Of a stretch of DNA of 64,000 nt, positions 54,867 through 64,000 are shown piece after piece (the stretch's first letter is position 1; each line of letters opens with the position of its first letter). Made by a program: the position numbers and the translations under genes. The stretch comes from Aquirufa beregesia (GTDB lineage: Bacteria; Bacteroidota; Bacteroidia; Cytophagales; Spirosomataceae), in the NCBI RefSeq assembly GCF_011090385.1, contig NZ_SEWW01000007.1, positions 62,001 to 126,000 of the forward strand, in the 5' to 3' direction. Under the pieces are notes generated by a model. That model did not search any database. It saw only the letters and a list, made by a program, of their open reading frames with translations, and was not told the origin of the DNA.

Positions 54867-55955
54867 ATGACATCCAATTTTATAGATTACGTAAAGATAA
54901 ACGTCCGCTCCGGTAGAGGAGGATTTGGATCGTCCCATTTTCGCCGTGAAAAACACGTGCCTAAAGGAGGACCCGATGGAGGAGATGGCGGAAGAGGTGG
55001 ACATATCTATTTGGTTGGTAATTCTCAACTTTGGACTTTACTTCATCTGAAATACCAAAAACACATTATCGCAGATAATGGCAAAGGTGGAGAAGGTGGA
55101 AGAAGATCTGGGGCCGAAGGCGAAGATATTTACATCGAAGTTCCACTTGGAACCATCGTAAAAGATGCTGAAAGCAACGAGTTTTTAGCAGAAGTGACTG
55201 AAGAAGGACAAAAGATATTATTACTTCCAGGGGGAAGAGGAGGCATGGGTAATACCCATTTTAAATCTTCTACTAATCAATCCCCTCGCCATGCTCAACC
55301 CGGAGAGGAAGGGCTGGATCGCTGGGTCATCATGGAATTAAAAGTATTAGCCGATGTTGGTTTAGTAGGTTTCCCCAATGCAGGTAAATCCACATTACTT
55401 TCAGTTCTATCAGCCGCCAAACCTGAAATTGCCGATTATCCATTTACTACATTAGTTCCTAATCTAGGCGTGGTTGCTTACCGCGATTATAAATCTTTTG
55501 TGGTAGCCGATATTCCTGGTATCATCGAAGGAGCTTCCGAAGGTAAAGGTTTAGGTTTACGTTTTTTACGTCATATTGAACGAAATTCAATCTTATGTTT
55601 TTTAATTCCTTCCGATGCCAAAGAATGGGGTAAAGAATACGAGATTCTTTTGGGAGAATTAGAGAAATATAATCCAGAACTACTTCAAAAACAGCGTGTT
55701 TTGGTCGTTTCCAAGATAGATATTTCGATTCCAGAAATGCAGGAAGAAATTAGAGCTACTTTGCCTTCAGATTTGCCAGTGGTATTCATCTCTTCCATAA
55801 CTCAGGAAGGTATTCAAGAATTGAAAGATGTACTTTGGAAAACCTTACAAGAAGAAAATGCGAAGTTTCAAGCAGAATCCTTAGTAGCTAAATCTACTCA
55901 AGAGGAAAATGATTTACCTTTATTGGAAGAAGACAGGCCTTTATTGGAAGATTAA
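54867..55955 (+). CDS. obgE: GTPase Obg (ribosome assembly)
   Basis: A 362-residue GTPase. The glycine-rich Obg fold ([49 protein letters not shown]) occupies residues about 1-155; the G domain has [39 protein letters not shown] and the base-binding SKID region. The C-terminal OCT domain is replaced by a short acidic tail in which PLLEE is followed by PLLED. ATG 54867 is used because the longer ORF overlaps adk. It shares a TTAA stop palindrome with the convergent RmlD-like gene. Confidence 0.94.
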   Translation: MTSNFIDYVKINVRSGRGGFGSSHFRREKHVPKGGPDGGDGGRGGHIYLVGNSQLWTLLHLKYQKHIIADNGKGGEGGRRSGAEGEDIYIEVPLGTIVKDAESNEFLAEVTEEGQKILLLPGGRGGMGNTHFKSSTNQSPRHAQPGEEGLDRWVIMELKVLADVGLVGFPNAGKSTLLSVLSAAKPEIADYPFTTLVPNLGVVAYRDYKSFVVADIPGIIEGASEGKGLGLRFLRHIERNSILCFLIPSDAKEWGKEYEILLGELEKYNPELLQKQRVLVVSKIDISIPEMQEEIRATLPSDLPVVFISSITQEGIQELKDVLWKTLQEENAKFQAESLVAKSTQEENDLPLLEEDRPLLED

Positions 55956-56857
55956 GCGCGAATTTGTTCCGCTACGATAGCAATTCCCTCATCAAAACTC
56001 CTAGGCTGATATCCTAGGAGTTTTTTTGCCTTGTCCAAAATAAATCCCGTTCTAGGAGGTCTTTTGGCCGCTTGTTGAAATGTAGAAGAATCGGCCTTTT
56101 TTATTAAATCTAAGGGAAGCTGGAAGAAATTAGCCGTTTTGATAGCCATTTCATAAGGGGTTAAGAAATCAGAACCTGAAATATTAAATATACCCTCTGC
56201 TTCTTTTTGGGCAATTAACCAGCAGCCAATCGCTAAATCTTCGGCCAGGGTAGGGGTTCGGAATTGATCCGTAACGACTTGGATGGATTTACCTTCTTCT
56301 AAAGATTTTTTCACCCATAAAATAATGTTGGTACGGCTCATATCTTGAACAATACCAAAAACAAGGACCGTTCTAGCAATCGCCCAGCGAATGGAAGATT
56401 CCTGAAGCAATTTTTCTGCGGCTAGTTTACTTTCTCCATAAATGGAAATAGGATGCGGTTGTGCTTCTTCATCATATGGGCCAGCAGCTCCGTCAAAAAT
56501 GAAGTCAGTAGATAAATGACACATAAACGTGTCATGCGCTTCACAGGCTTGGATTAAATAATGGACAGCTGTGACATTCAATAGTTCACAACCTGCTGGA
56601 TCCACTTCACAGGTGTCTACATTCGTCATGGCCGCCGTATGAATTAATACGTCAGGTTGGTATTCCTGAAAGACTTCCATTACCTCTTTTTCTTGGGTTA
56701 TATCCAAGGATACATAGGTGTAGCCTGAATTTGACACAAGACGATTGGGGCCTTTAGCTGTTGCTATTAAGTCAATGTCTGCCTGCTTGACGAGCAATTG
56801 GACTAATTTTTGACCTAATAAGCCATTGGAACCAGTAATTAAAATTCTCTTTTTCAT
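55952..56857 (-). CDS. RmlD-like NAD(P)-dependent sugar reductase
   Basis: A 301-residue extended short-chain dehydrogenase. The N-terminal [19 protein letters not shown] holds the GxxGxxG cofactor site; [24 protein letters not shown] and the catalytic [10 protein letters not shown] (YxxxK) follow, with the substrate-binding half resembling RmlD. It probably reduces a nucleotide sugar for lipopolysaccharide or capsule. Last gene of the glmU-like/holB/hemC operon, 17 nt after hemC. Confidence 0.88.
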   Translation of the reverse strand: MKKRILITGSNGLLGQKLVQLLVKQADIDLIATAKGPNRLVSNSGYTYVSLDITQEKEVMEVFQEYQPDVLIHTAAMTNVDTCEVDPAGCELLNVTAVHYLIQACEAHDTFMCHLSTDFIFDGAAGPYDEEAQPHPISIYGESKLAAEKLLQESSIRWAIARTVLVFGIVQDMSRTNIILWVKKSLEEGKSIQVVTDQFRTPTLAEDLAIGCWLIAQKEAEGIFNISGSDFLTPYEMAIKTANFFQLPLDLIKKADSSTFQQAAKRPPRTGFILDKAKKLLGYQPRSFDEGIAIVAEQIRA

Positions 56858-56874
56858 GCGAAATTTCAACAAGA

Positions 56875-57801
56875 TTATGGATTTAACTCTGCCCTAATGG
56901 CTTGTAGGATTTTTCTAGCACCCGAATTTACCAAATCTCTTGCTAAATGTTCGCCTAAAATTTGAGGATGAGTACCAATTTGCGTGAATTCTATTTTTTG
57001 TTGACCATTTAAACTTAGCACTCCGCCCGTTAAGTGGAGCGAATTCTCATGTAAAATAGCATGTCCATATACAGGAACACTACAGCCGCCCTCTAATTGA
57101 AATAATAGACTTCTTTCGGCCAACAGGCATTTTTCCGTGTCTACATGATTACATGCGGCCCTAATTTGTTCTTTGAGGCTGGGATTCAAATTAACGGCAC
57201 ACTGAATGGCTACAGAGCCTTGTCCTACCGCAGGAACAAATTCAGAGATAGCTAAATGTTGCGTGATATACGCACTCATATCCATGCGATGAACCCCTGC
57301 ATAAGCGAGCAGCATAGCATCACAAGTGCCTAGCTTCAATTTTTCTAAGCGCGTTTGTAAATTGCCTCGCATTTCCACCGCCTCATGTTGCGGATAGAAA
57401 TGCTGTAAAAATGCTCTTCTTCGAGTAGAAGAAGTACCAATTTTTAATTTTTTATCTGTTTGTAAATGAAGACTAGGGTCTAAACTAAGCACCACATCAT
57501 GTGCCGCTTCTCTTTCCGTGTAGGCTATTAATTCTAAATCTTCGGGTAGAAGAGAGGGTAAGTCTTTGGCGGAATGTTGGGCAATATCAATTTCCCCCTG
57601 TCGGAGCATGATCTCTAGCTCTTCCGTAAAAACACCTTTAGAGCCTATTTTGGATAAGGAACGATCTAAGACTTGGTCACCTTTGGTACTGATGGCCATC
57701 AGTTCATAGCTAAATCCAGCCTTCTCTAATAAATGACCAATATGATTTGCTTGCCAAAGAGCTAATGCTGAATTTCGGGTTCCAATTCTAATATGCTGCA
57801 T
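56875..57801 (-). CDS. hemC: Porphobilinogen deaminase (hydroxymethylbilane synthase)
   Basis: A 308-residue enzyme polymerising four porphobilinogens. RIGTRNSALALWQANHI starts the protein; GVFTEELEIMLRQGEIDIAQHSAKDLP, GTSSTRRRAFL, the cofactor-binding Cys in LEGGCSVPVYGHA (about residue 236) and VPAVGQGSVAIQ are family motifs. Only 2 nt after holB, so clearly in one operon. HemD is 21 kb away. Confidence 0.97.
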   Translation of the reverse strand: MQHIRIGTRNSALALWQANHIGHLLEKAGFSYELMAISTKGDQVLDRSLSKIGSKGVFTEELEIMLRQGEIDIAQHSAKDLPSLLPEDLELIAYTEREAAHDVVLSLDPSLHLQTDKKLKIGTSSTRRRAFLQHFYPQHEAVEMRGNLQTRLEKLKLGTCDAMLLAYAGVHRMDMSAYITQHLAISEFVPAVGQGSVAIQCAVNLNPSLKEQIRAACNHVDTEKCLLAERSLLFQLEGGCSVPVYGHAILHENSLHLTGGVLSLNGQQKIEFTQIGTHPQILGEHLARDLVNSGARKILQAIRAELNP

Positions 57802-57803
57802 GA

Positions 57804-58937
57804 TTAGGCGTTTTTTTGTGCATGATATATGCGAACAAATTGTAAGGATAAGTCCAAATGAACCATTTTGGCTCTAGCGTTTCTTTCCAAATGGTAGTGA
57901 ACATCCGAAACTTTATTGGACATCTGTTCTATTTTTTTTTGACTTAAGGTCTTGGAAAAATTATCGATGAATTTCTTTTCCTTTTCTAGTGATTTTATCA
58001 ACTGAGGCGTCTCAGATATTTGGTATAAACATTGCCTAAGTACATGTAGGCTATATTCCAATAAGCCTTTTTGGTCTTCTTTGGCAAACCCGTCAAACTG
58101 ATCCGCTAAAATGACCAATTTACTTAAGTTTTTGGAATACACCGCTCGCATCCATTCCGCAAACCAGGTAGATGTGCTTAGGTTCTCTGTTTTTGACTTT
58201 TCTAATGCCCAAGAAATGTTCCCTTCTGCACTTTGGGCTAGTTGTAATGCTTTTTCCGAGTCAATAGCGGATTGTTTTACTAAAAAATCGGCCAATACAT
58301 GTTCTTCCACCGATGGGATTTTTACTCGTTGGGTTCTAGATAGGATGGTGGCGAGTAATTTTTGGGGCTCAGAACAAACCAGCAAAAACAAGGTAGTCGA
58401 TGGAGGTTCTTCCAATGTTTTTAATAAGGCATTTCCAGAAGAGGCATTTAAAGATTCTGGATTCCATAAAATAACGACCTTAAATGGAGCCTCAAATGGC
58501 TTTAAGCTAATTTTGGGAATTAATTTTCGGGTTTCTTCCACAGGGAAATTGCCTTGTTTATTTCCTTCTGCTCCCAAATAAACGAGCCACTCGGGTAAAG
58601 TTCGATACGTTGACTCGGCTATGAAATTTCTCCACTCCGGTAGAAAGATATCAGATTCGGGCTCTTTTACTTTTTTAGTAACAATGGTAGGAAATAAAAA
58701 CACCAAATCGGGATGAACCGCTCTTTTCATTTTTTGACAACTCGCGCATTCTCCACAGGCATCATCCCCTTGTCGATTCGTACAGAATAAATACGTGGTA
58801 AATGCTAAGGCCAAGGCTAATTGTGGACCTCCATATGGACCATGAAACAATTGAGCATGCGCAATGTGCTTATTTTGCACGGCTGCACTCAATGTTTTTT
58901 TGATATCAAATAAGCCCGGAATATCCTTAAAAAGCAT
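57804..58937 (-). CDS. holB: DNA polymerase III delta' subunit-like clamp-loader protein
   Basis: A 377-residue AAA-type clamp-loader subunit. FHGPYGGPQLALALAF replaces a canonical Walker A Lys-Ser/Thr, as expected for delta', while the zinc module CTNRQGDDACGECASC is intact, followed by HPDLVFLFP, ARKLIPKISLKPF-like and NPESLNASSGNALLKTLEEPP (sensor/SRC region), and SRTQRV. Short spacers to the neighbours indicate operon structure with the GlmU-like gene upstream (27 nt) and hemC downstream (2 nt). Confidence 0.9.
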   Translation of the reverse strand: MLFKDIPGLFDIKKTLSAAVQNKHIAHAQLFHGPYGGPQLALALAFTTYLFCTNRQGDDACGECASCQKMKRAVHPDLVFLFPTIVTKKVKEPESDIFLPEWRNFIAESTYRTLPEWLVYLGAEGNKQGNFPVEETRKLIPKISLKPFEAPFKVVILWNPESLNASSGNALLKTLEEPPSTTLFLLVCSEPQKLLATILSRTQRVKIPSVEEHVLADFLVKQSAIDSEKALQLAQSAEGNISWALEKSKTENLSTSTWFAEWMRAVYSKNLSKLVILADQFDGFAKEDQKGLLEYSLHVLRQCLYQISETPQLIKSLEKEKKFIDNFSKTLSQKKIEQMSNKVSDVHYHLERNARAKMVHLDLSLQFVRIYHAQKNA

Positions 58938-58964
58938 GCCTTTTGGAATGAGTAAACGAAAAGG

Positions 58965-60095
58965 CTAAGTTCGGAAAGAAGCCTCCTCTTTCCAAATTTC
59001 TTCCATGACCTGAGCTAGATTTTCAGGAATTGCTTGCTGTTTTAAGCTAATCCATTGGCTAGCTACTTGTTTCGCCTTTTCCATTTGATAAGTTTGAACC
59101 TTTGGATATTCTCCCCAAGTGAAAGAAGGAATGAATTTGGGTAAGAAACCCTGACTACTAATATTCGTATGGCAACCGATGACACTCCCAGTATTGAATT
59201 TACTATGAATACCTGTCGTCACAAAATCCCCCATGATGAGACCTAATGCCTTTAAACCCGTATTCCGTTGTTTACTTTGGCTATAATCAAAGATAGAAAC
59301 GGGCTTTAAGTCGTTTTTTATATTGGAGTTGCTGGTAAGTGCTCCCATGTTGACATATGAACCGATGACAGAACTTCCAATATATCCTTCGTGTGCTTTA
59401 TTGCTGTAAGGAAAAAAGATGGAATGATTGATTTCCCCACCTACTTTGCAGCCAGGGCCTATGGTAGTGTTGGGTCTAATTTTTGCTCCCAGATTGGTGG
59501 ATGAGCCTTTCAAAAAGGCTGCGGGCCCTTGTATGATGGTTCCCATTTGCAGGTTGACCTCTTCTCCTATATAGATAGGTCCTTGGCTGGCATCCAACAT
59601 ACATCCTTTCAATTGGGCGCTTGGATGTATATAGCAATTGGTTGGGGCTAATATGATATTCCCTAAAGCTTGGTATTTCTCAATATCAAAAGGTGCAGGC
59701 TGTATTTCATGACGTAGGACTGCGGCTTGATGTACTAATAGATCTTCTGGATGCTGAATCCATTGAGCCTTACCTATGTATTCAATTTTGTTTTTAGCCA
59801 AAGAAAGAGGGGTTTGATGTTGGCCTTGTTCAGTGGTGAAGGCGAGCACTTGATTTCCTTGAACTAAGACGGAATTTGGATTTAACTGACGGATGGCTTG
59901 GGTAATGTCGGCATCCGGGATTAAGGAGCCTAATATTGACATTTGAGCAGAAGGATGAGGTAGGGGATAAGCCTTCCATTTATCCTGTATCGTGCTGGTG
60001 CCTAGCCACAACTGATCTAAAGATCGATAGTAGCTTAGGGGTCTCATTGCTTGAACAAGGAGAGGGTCATTAAAGAAGTTGACGTTTTCCAGCAT
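58965..60095 (-). CDS. GlmU family protein (putative sugar nucleotidyl-/acetyltransferase)
   Basis: A 376-residue protein with a left-handed beta-helix C-terminal half of hexapeptide repeats (NCYIHPSAQLKGCMLDASQG, IYIGEEVNLQMGTIIQ, GPGCKVGGEINHSIFF, GYIGSSVIGSYVNMGALTSN, GDFVTTGIHSKFNTGSVIGC, HTNISSQG) resembling the acetyltransferase half of GlmU. The N-terminal half (RPLSYYRSLDQLWLGTSTIQ) keeps the fold of a sugar nucleotidyltransferase but lacks the glycine-rich GxGTRM substrate loop. This matches the Bacteroidota-type alternative GlmU family. ATG 60095 is chosen over an upstream ATG. Confidence 0.85.
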   Translation of the reverse strand: MLENVNFFNDPLLVQAMRPLSYYRSLDQLWLGTSTIQDKWKAYPLPHPSAQMSILGSLIPDADITQAIRQLNPNSVLVQGNQVLAFTTEQGQHQTPLSLAKNKIEYIGKAQWIQHPEDLLVHQAAVLRHEIQPAPFDIEKYQALGNIILAPTNCYIHPSAQLKGCMLDASQGPIYIGEEVNLQMGTIIQGPAAFLKGSSTNLGAKIRPNTTIGPGCKVGGEINHSIFFPYSNKAHEGYIGSSVIGSYVNMGALTSNSNIKNDLKPVSIFDYSQSKQRNTGLKALGLIMGDFVTTGIHSKFNTGSVIGCHTNISSQGFLPKFIPSFTWGEYPKVQTYQMEKAKQVASQWISLKQQAIPENLAQVMEEIWKEEASFRT

Positions 60096-60111
60096 GAGGC
60101 AAAAATACAAT

Positions 60112-60144
60112 AAAAAAGCCTCCTTGAAATAAGTTCGAGGAGGC
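60112..60144 (-). terminator. Intrinsic terminator after rpmE
   Basis: On the minus strand GCCTCCTCGAA (60144-60134) pairs with TTCAAGGAGGC (60128-60118), one G-U, then T run opposite 60112-60117. It separates rpmE from the GlmU-like gene. Confidence 0.85.
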
Positions 60145-60167
60145 CAAGGTAATGTTTTTTGTTTGGA

Positions 60168-60413
60168 TTAGTTTTTCTGAGCGTAACGCTTGTTGAATTT
60201 ATCCACACGACCAGTAGTATCTAATAACACATTTTTACCTGTGTAAAAAGGGTGTGATTGAGAAGAAACCTCAATTTTAAATACTGGGTAAGTAGCTCCT
60301 TCGAATTCAGTTGTTTCTGTTGTATTAACGCAAGAACGAGTTATAAACTTGTAATCTGCTGATAAATCGTGAAATACAACCTCTTTGTATTCTGGGTGAA
60401 TGTCTTTTTTCAT
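60168..60413 (-). CDS. rpmE2: 50S ribosomal protein L31, type B
   Basis: An 81-residue ribosomal protein, MKKDIHPEYKEVVFHDLSAD at the start and YPVFKIEVSSQSHPFYTGK later. It has a Cys (SCVNTTE) but no CxxC zinc pair, as in type B L31. The start is ATG 60413; the longer upstream frame is in its leader. It has its own promoter and terminator. Confidence 0.95.
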   Translation of the reverse strand: MKKDIHPEYKEVVFHDLSADYKFITRSCVNTTETTEFEGATYPVFKIEVSSQSHPFYTGKNVLLDTTGRVDKFNKRYAQKN

Positions 60414-60461
60414 GTTGGGTAGTAAAGTGACGATTCCCTGCCGTCTTGTTGTTTTATAAAG

Positions 60462-60482
60462 AAACCTATGGGATGCAGGTTT
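60462..60482 (-). promoter_or_regulatory. Leader hairpin in the rpmE2 5' UTR
   Basis: On the minus strand AAACCT (60482-60477) pairs with AGGTTT (60467-60462), loop GCATCCCAT, about 50 nt before the ATG. It may be an autoregulatory L31-binding structure; not proven. Confidence 0.4.
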
Positions 60483-60497
60483 ACGTAATTCGGGATG

Positions 60498-60528
60498 CAA
60501 AATTAAAGATTTAATAAGGAAATCCAAA
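60498..60528 (-). promoter_or_regulatory. Promoter of rpmE2
   Basis: On the minus strand TTTG (60528-60525), 19 nt, TAATTTTG (60505-60498), matching TTTG-N19-21-TAnnTTTG. It leaves a 5' UTR of roughly 75-80 nt. Confidence 0.7.
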
Positions 60529-60542
60529 AAAATGCATAACAA

Positions 60543-60931
60543 TTTTTCAGGGTTTTTGCCAATAATTGAGAGCTTAAAAAAATCTTAAAAAATATTTTCT
60601 GGTACTTTTCAAAGACGCAGATGTCGTAACGAATTGACATGAGGTTAATTGAATGTTGTATTTCAAATAAGCCTTATTTTTTTATTTTTTTTGGAGAAAA
60701 AATAGTTTGCAAGCGGTGTTCTTTTTTTCTAATTTTACGTAGTGCCCAACCCCCCAAGGAGTATGCAATCCTTGGATGAAGTTAAAGCTTAAAACAAAAC
60801 CGCCAACCATTTTTCAAGTGATATTTGCTTGAATGTTTTAGATAAGAAATTTTCTAGAATGGGAATCTTTTGTGCTTTAACAAGGTTGTAACTTGAATTA
60901 TATAGACGCTAATTTTTCTAATATATAAAGT
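60543..60931. other. Long intergenic leader upstream of nrdA
   Basis: 389 nt without a gene. It carries at least two inverted repeats, CCAAGGA/TCCTTGG (60754-60760 and 60769-60775) and TTCAAG/CTTGAA (60813-60818 and 60828-60833), and a GTAGTGCCCAACCCCC stretch. I could not match it to a named riboswitch. No exact promoter consensus was found; ATAGTTTG at 60709 comes close. A class of NrdR box was not recognised. Confidence 0.5.
60754..60775 (+). promoter_or_regulatory. 7-bp hairpin in the nrdA leader
   Basis: CCAAGGA (60754-60760), loop GTATGCAA, TCCTTGG (60769-60775). It is not followed by a T run, so it is unlikely to be a terminator and may be part of a regulatory leader fold. Confidence 0.45.
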
Positions 60932-63379
60932 ATGTACGTAATTAAAAGAGACGGTCGACGTGAATCTGTTAAGTTCGATAAAATCACAGCAAGAATTGAG
61001 AAGCTTTGCTATAGCTTGGATCCCTTTTTTGTTCAGCCTCTAGAGGTTGCTAGAAAAGTGATTACAGGGCTTTACGACGGGGTTAAGACCACGGAGTTGG
61101 ATAACCTAGCAGCTGAGACAGCGGCTTCGTTAACCACCAAGCACCCTGACTATGCTGTTCTGGCAGCACGTATCGCTATCTCTAACCTACACAAGAACAC
61201 ATTGAAGTCCTTTTCAGCTACGATGAAGCGCTTGTATACGTATGTAGATCCGAAAACGGGACAAAACGCAGCACTTCTTTCTAAGGAAATCTATGATATC
61301 ATTAAGAAGAACGCAGTGGAGTTGGATGAAGCCATTATCTATGACCGCGATTTCGGTTATGATTATTTTGGTTTCAAAACATTAGAGAAATCTTATCTAT
61401 TAAAATTAGAAGGGCAAATCGCTGAGCGTCCTCAGCACATGTTGATGCGTGTAGCTGTAGGTATCCACGGTGCGGATATTGCTGCTGCTATTGATACATA
61501 TAATTTATTGTCGGAGCGCTGGTTTACTCACGCTACTCCAACCTTGTTTAATGCAGGTACTCCAAAGCCTCAAATGTCTTCGTGCTTCTTGTTGACAATG
61601 CAAGATGATTCCATCGAAGGGATTTATGATACCTTGAAGCAAACGGCTAAGATTTCGCAATCTGCTGGTGGAATAGGTTTAAGTATCCATAATATTCGCG
61701 CCACAGGATCTTACATCAAGGGAACCAATGGTACATCCAATGGTATTATCCCTATGTTGCGTGTATTTAATGATACAGCACGTTATGTAGATCAAGGAGG
61801 AGGAAAGCGTAAGGGATCATTTGCGATATATCTAGAGCCTTGGCATGCCGATGTGTTTGACTTTTTAGAATTGAAGAAAAATCACGGTAAAGAAGAAATG
61901 CGTGCGAGGGATTTATTCTATGCGCTATGGATTCCTGACTTATTCATGAAACGTGTAGAGGAAAATGCCGAATGGTCATTATTCTGCCCTCATGAGTGCC
62001 CAGGACTTTCTGATGCCTACGGTGAAGAATTTGAAGCTTTGTATGAAAAATATGAATTGGCTGGAAAAGCTAGTCAAGTAGTGAAAGCTCAAGAATTGTG
62101 GTTTAAAGTATTGGAGTCACAAACAGAGACAGGTACACCATACATGTTGTACAAAGATGCCGCCAATAAAAAATCAAATCAAAAGAATTTAGGTACCATC
62201 AAGTCGTCTAACTTATGTACAGAAATCATGGAGTATACCTCCAAAGATGAGGTAGCTGTATGTAACTTAGCTTCTTTGGCATTGCCTAAGTACGTTCGTA
62301 TGAACGAGCATGGTGCATTGGCTTTTGATCACGATAAATTATATGAAGTAACCAAGGCAGCAACTCGCAATCTAAATAAGATTATCGATGTGAACTATTA
62401 CCCAGTACCGGAAGCAAGAAATTCTAACTTGCGCCACCGTCCTATTGGATTAGGGGTACAAGGCTTGGCCGATGTTTTCATCATGTTGCGTATGCCATTT
62501 GAGTCAGAAGCAGCCAAACAATTGAATAAGGATATCTTTGAAACGATTTACTACGCATCCATGGAAGCATCGATGGAGCTAGCGAAAGTAGAAGGGCCCT
62601 ATTCTACTTGGGAAGGTTCTCCTATCTCCAAAGGTATTTTCCAATTCGATATGTGGGGAGTAACACCAGAATCAGGTCGTTGGGACTGGGAAGCACTTCG
62701 CCAATTGGTGGTTGAAAATGGAGTTCGTAACTCTTTGTTAGTGGCTCCTATGCCAACGGCTTCTACTAGCCAGATTTTAGGAAACAATGAGTGTTTCGAA
62801 CCATATACATCGAATATTTATGCACGTCGTGTGTTATCGGGAGAGTTCGCTGTCGTGAATAAACACTTATTAAAAGATTTAATCAAATTGGGATTGTGGA
62901 ATGAGAGTATGAAGAACAAGTTAATCTCTGCGAATGGCTCGGTTCAAAATATTCCTGAAATTCCTCAAGACTTAAAAGAGTTATACAAAACCGTTTGGGA
63001 GATTAAGCAAAAAACTATTTTAGAAATGGCCGCTGACCGCGGAGCTTATATTTGCCAATCACAAAGTTTGAACATTCACATTCAAGATGTCAACTTTGGT
63101 AAGTTAACATCCATGCACTTCCACGCTTGGAAGCTTGGTTTGAAAACAGGTATGTATTACCTACGTACTAAAGCTGCTGCCGATGCCATTAAATTCACCA
63201 TCGAAAAACAAGCAGAAGTGGCAATTGAACAAACAAATAATGTGCATGAATCAGAAATGCAGTATGCGAGACAGCAAGCCGCATCTGCTGCTTCATTCAC
63301 CGAAGCAGAATCGCAAAATAGAGCCGATATGACTTGTTCTTTAGATAATCCTGAAGCATGTGAGGCCTGTGGTTCTTAA
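60932..63379 (+). CDS. nrdA: Ribonucleoside-diphosphate reductase, alpha subunit (class I)
   Basis: An 815-residue enzyme making deoxyribonucleotides. The N-terminal ATP-cone ([20 protein letters not shown], residues about 1-90) allows dATP feedback; [20 protein letters not shown] holds one active-site Cys, [22 protein letters not shown] the other conserved Cys and Glu, and [15 protein letters not shown] the substrate motif. The C-terminus CEACGS provides the redox CxxC. No nrdB radical-generating subunit gene lies beside it in the window. Confidence 0.96.
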   Translation: MYVIKRDGRRESVKFDKITARIEKLCYSLDPFFVQPLEVARKVITGLYDGVKTTELDNLAAETAASLTTKHPDYAVLAARIAISNLHKNTLKSFSATMKRLYTYVDPKTGQNAALLSKEIYDIIKKNAVELDEAIIYDRDFGYDYFGFKTLEKSYLLKLEGQIAERPQHMLMRVAVGIHGADIAAAIDTYNLLSERWFTHATPTLFNAGTPKPQMSSCFLLTMQDDSIEGIYDTLKQTAKISQSAGGIGLSIHNIRATGSYIKGTNGTSNGIIPMLRVFNDTARYVDQGGGKRKGSFAIYLEPWHADVFDFLELKKNHGKEEMRARDLFYALWIPDLFMKRVEENAEWSLFCPHECPGLSDAYGEEFEALYEKYELAGKASQVVKAQELWFKVLESQTETGTPYMLYKDAANKKSNQKNLGTIKSSNLCTEIMEYTSKDEVAVCNLASLALPKYVRMNEHGALAFDHDKLYEVTKAATRNLNKIIDVNYYPVPEARNSNLRHRPIGLGVQGLADVFIMLRMPFESEAAKQLNKDIFETIYYASMEASMELAKVEGPYSTWEGSPISKGIFQFDMWGVTPESGRWDWEALRQLVVENGVRNSLLVAPMPTASTSQILGNNECFEPYTSNIYARRVLSGEFAVVNKHLLKDLIKLGLWNESMKNKLISANGSVQNIPEIPQDLKELYKTVWEIKQKTILEMAADRGAYICQSQSLNIHIQDVNFGKLTSMHFHAWKLGLKTGMYYLRTKAAADAIKFTIEKQAEVAIEQTNNVHESEMQYARQQAASAASFTEAESQNRADMTCSLDNPEACEACGS

Positions 63380-63412
63380 TCAAAAGCTGTTATTCAGTTT
63401 CAAATGGTGTGT

Positions 63413-63445
63413 AAAATCACTTGATGGTAACATCAAGTGATTTTT
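63413..63445 (+). terminator. Intrinsic terminator after nrdA
   Basis: AAAATCACTTGATG (63413-63426), loop GTAA, CATCAAGTGATTTT (63431-63444) and a T run. Confidence 0.9.
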
Positions 63446-63469
63446 ATGTTTTCCAGCTAAACGTGTTCG

Positions 63470-64000
63470 ATGAAAAATAAAGGCCTTTTTGTTTTGAGTT
63501 TTTTTGCTTTGATGCTCTTGGCATTGGGCTTAAGAACCTATCATATTGGCCAATTTGGCTTGTTTGGGGATGAAAAACAAAGTGTACTCTTAGCCGTTGG
63601 TAATACCAATTTTGGCGGCATGACCGATTTGCTGGCCCCACCTAAAACATTTACTCCAGAAGATTTTTGGAAATCAAGAGGGATTAAAGCTTGGCTAGAT
63701 GCCGATGCCCGAGGTGATGTCAGTGGAAATAGCTTAGTTCACGACATGATGCTCAAACTCTTTGCCTTTTTATTTGGCAAAGAAGATGGTGTCCTGCGTT
63801 CTGTTTCTGTCTTATTTAACATGTTGACACTTTGGCTCCTTTTTTATTGGGCCAGAAAAATTCGCCCACAAGCAAAAGGTTTCCCCATCCTCATATTAGC
63901 TTTAGCCGTCATTGAACCCTTCTTTGTGATATATAGTCAACAAGCCAGAAATTATACCACCAGCATTTTTTTCACCACAGCCTCTAATTTCTACTTCTGG
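63470..64000 (+). CDS. Polytopic glycosyltransferase (GT-C/family 39-like), N-terminal part
   Basis: An ORF from ATG 63470 that remains open to the window end (177 codons, no stop). It starts MKNKGLFVLSFFALMLLALG, a first membrane helix, followed by FGLFGDEKQSVLLA, the acidic D-E motif in the first periplasmic loop typical of PMT/ArnT-type transferases. Further hydrophobic segments (LFNMLTLWLLFYWA; FPILILALAVIEPFFVIYSQ) follow, and SQQARNYTTSIFFT resembles the second conserved loop. It probably transfers a sugar from a lipid carrier to a glycan or lipid; the rest is outside the window. Confidence 0.75.
   Translation, partial: MKNKGLFVLSFFALMLLALGLRTYHIGQFGLFGDEKQSVLLAVGNTNFGGMTDLLAPPKTFTPEDFWKSRGIKAWLDADARGDVSGNSLVHDMMLKLFAFLFGKEDGVLRSVSVLFNMLTLWLLFYWARKIRPQAKGFPILILALAVIEPFFVIYSQQARNYTTSIFFTTASNFYFW

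Noticed and set aside
60741-60775. Cobalamin riboswitch before nrdA.
   Set aside because: The GTAGTGCCC and hairpin region lacks a recognisable B12-box and the gene looks like an ordinary class I reductase.
1-64000. CRISPR arrays, rRNA genes and phage genes.
   Set aside because: No spaced direct-repeat arrays, rRNA-like stretches or structural phage genes were seen.

Overview
The window looks like chromosomal DNA of a Bacteroidota bacterium, probably order Cytophagales. The evidence is two SusC/SusD pairs, a FecR anti-sigma factor, a gldKLMN type IX secretion/gliding cluster with a PorP/SprF-like protein and GldD, an alternative GlmU-like protein, a type B L31, and promoters of the Bacteroidota form TTTG-N19-21-TAnnTTTG. 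A freshwater Aquirufa-like relative is plausible, but I cannot prove genus from the sequence.

Positions 1-14033 are an accessory-looking region. It opens with the tail of an ECF sigma factor, a FecR anti-sigma factor and an STN-domain SusC plus SusD, which together form a trans-envelope polysaccharide-sensing and uptake locus ending in a strong terminator at 6262-6290. Facing it on the minus strand is a tightly coupled operon (GH88 unsaturated glucuronyl hydrolase, sulfatase, alginate-lyase-fold protein) joined by two ATGA overlaps, apparently for a sulfated uronic-acid polysaccharide. Next come decayed IS4 and IS3 transposases fused end to end, a truncated HTH-like gene, a Zn/Cd/Pb-type P1B ATPase, and a tRNA-Arg(CCG) whose 3' end faces this region.

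Positions 14046-34625 are mostly housekeeping: pseudouridine synthase and anmK; lhgO and an MsbA-like ABC exporter; the branched-chain amino acid cluster ilvD-ilvB-ilvN-ilvC followed by a separately promoted short leuA-type synthase; an MscS channel; a putative outer-membrane protein with LptC; recN followed by three small lipoproteins including Sco and cytochrome c; sucD; and a DUF4271-like membrane protein.

Positions 34717-47172 hold hemD, the PorP-like/gldK/gldL/gldM/gldN secretion cluster, a small HTH protein, pyk, a PlsC-type acyltransferase, gldD and priA. Positions 47173-54013 carry, all on the minus strand, a nitroreductase, a PD40 beta-propeller protein and a second SusD/SusC pair. 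The rest holds adk, obgE, a minus-strand operon (GlmU-like, holB, hemC, RmlD-like), rpmE type B with a structured leader, nrdA behind a long structured leader, and the start of a polytopic glycosyltransferase running off the end.

I found no clear novel defence or mobile system. The most notable non-genic items are two matched 33-nt palindromes (16064-16096 and 24697-24729), the nrdA leader, the chimeric IS ORF, and several convergent gene pairs that share a palindromic stop.
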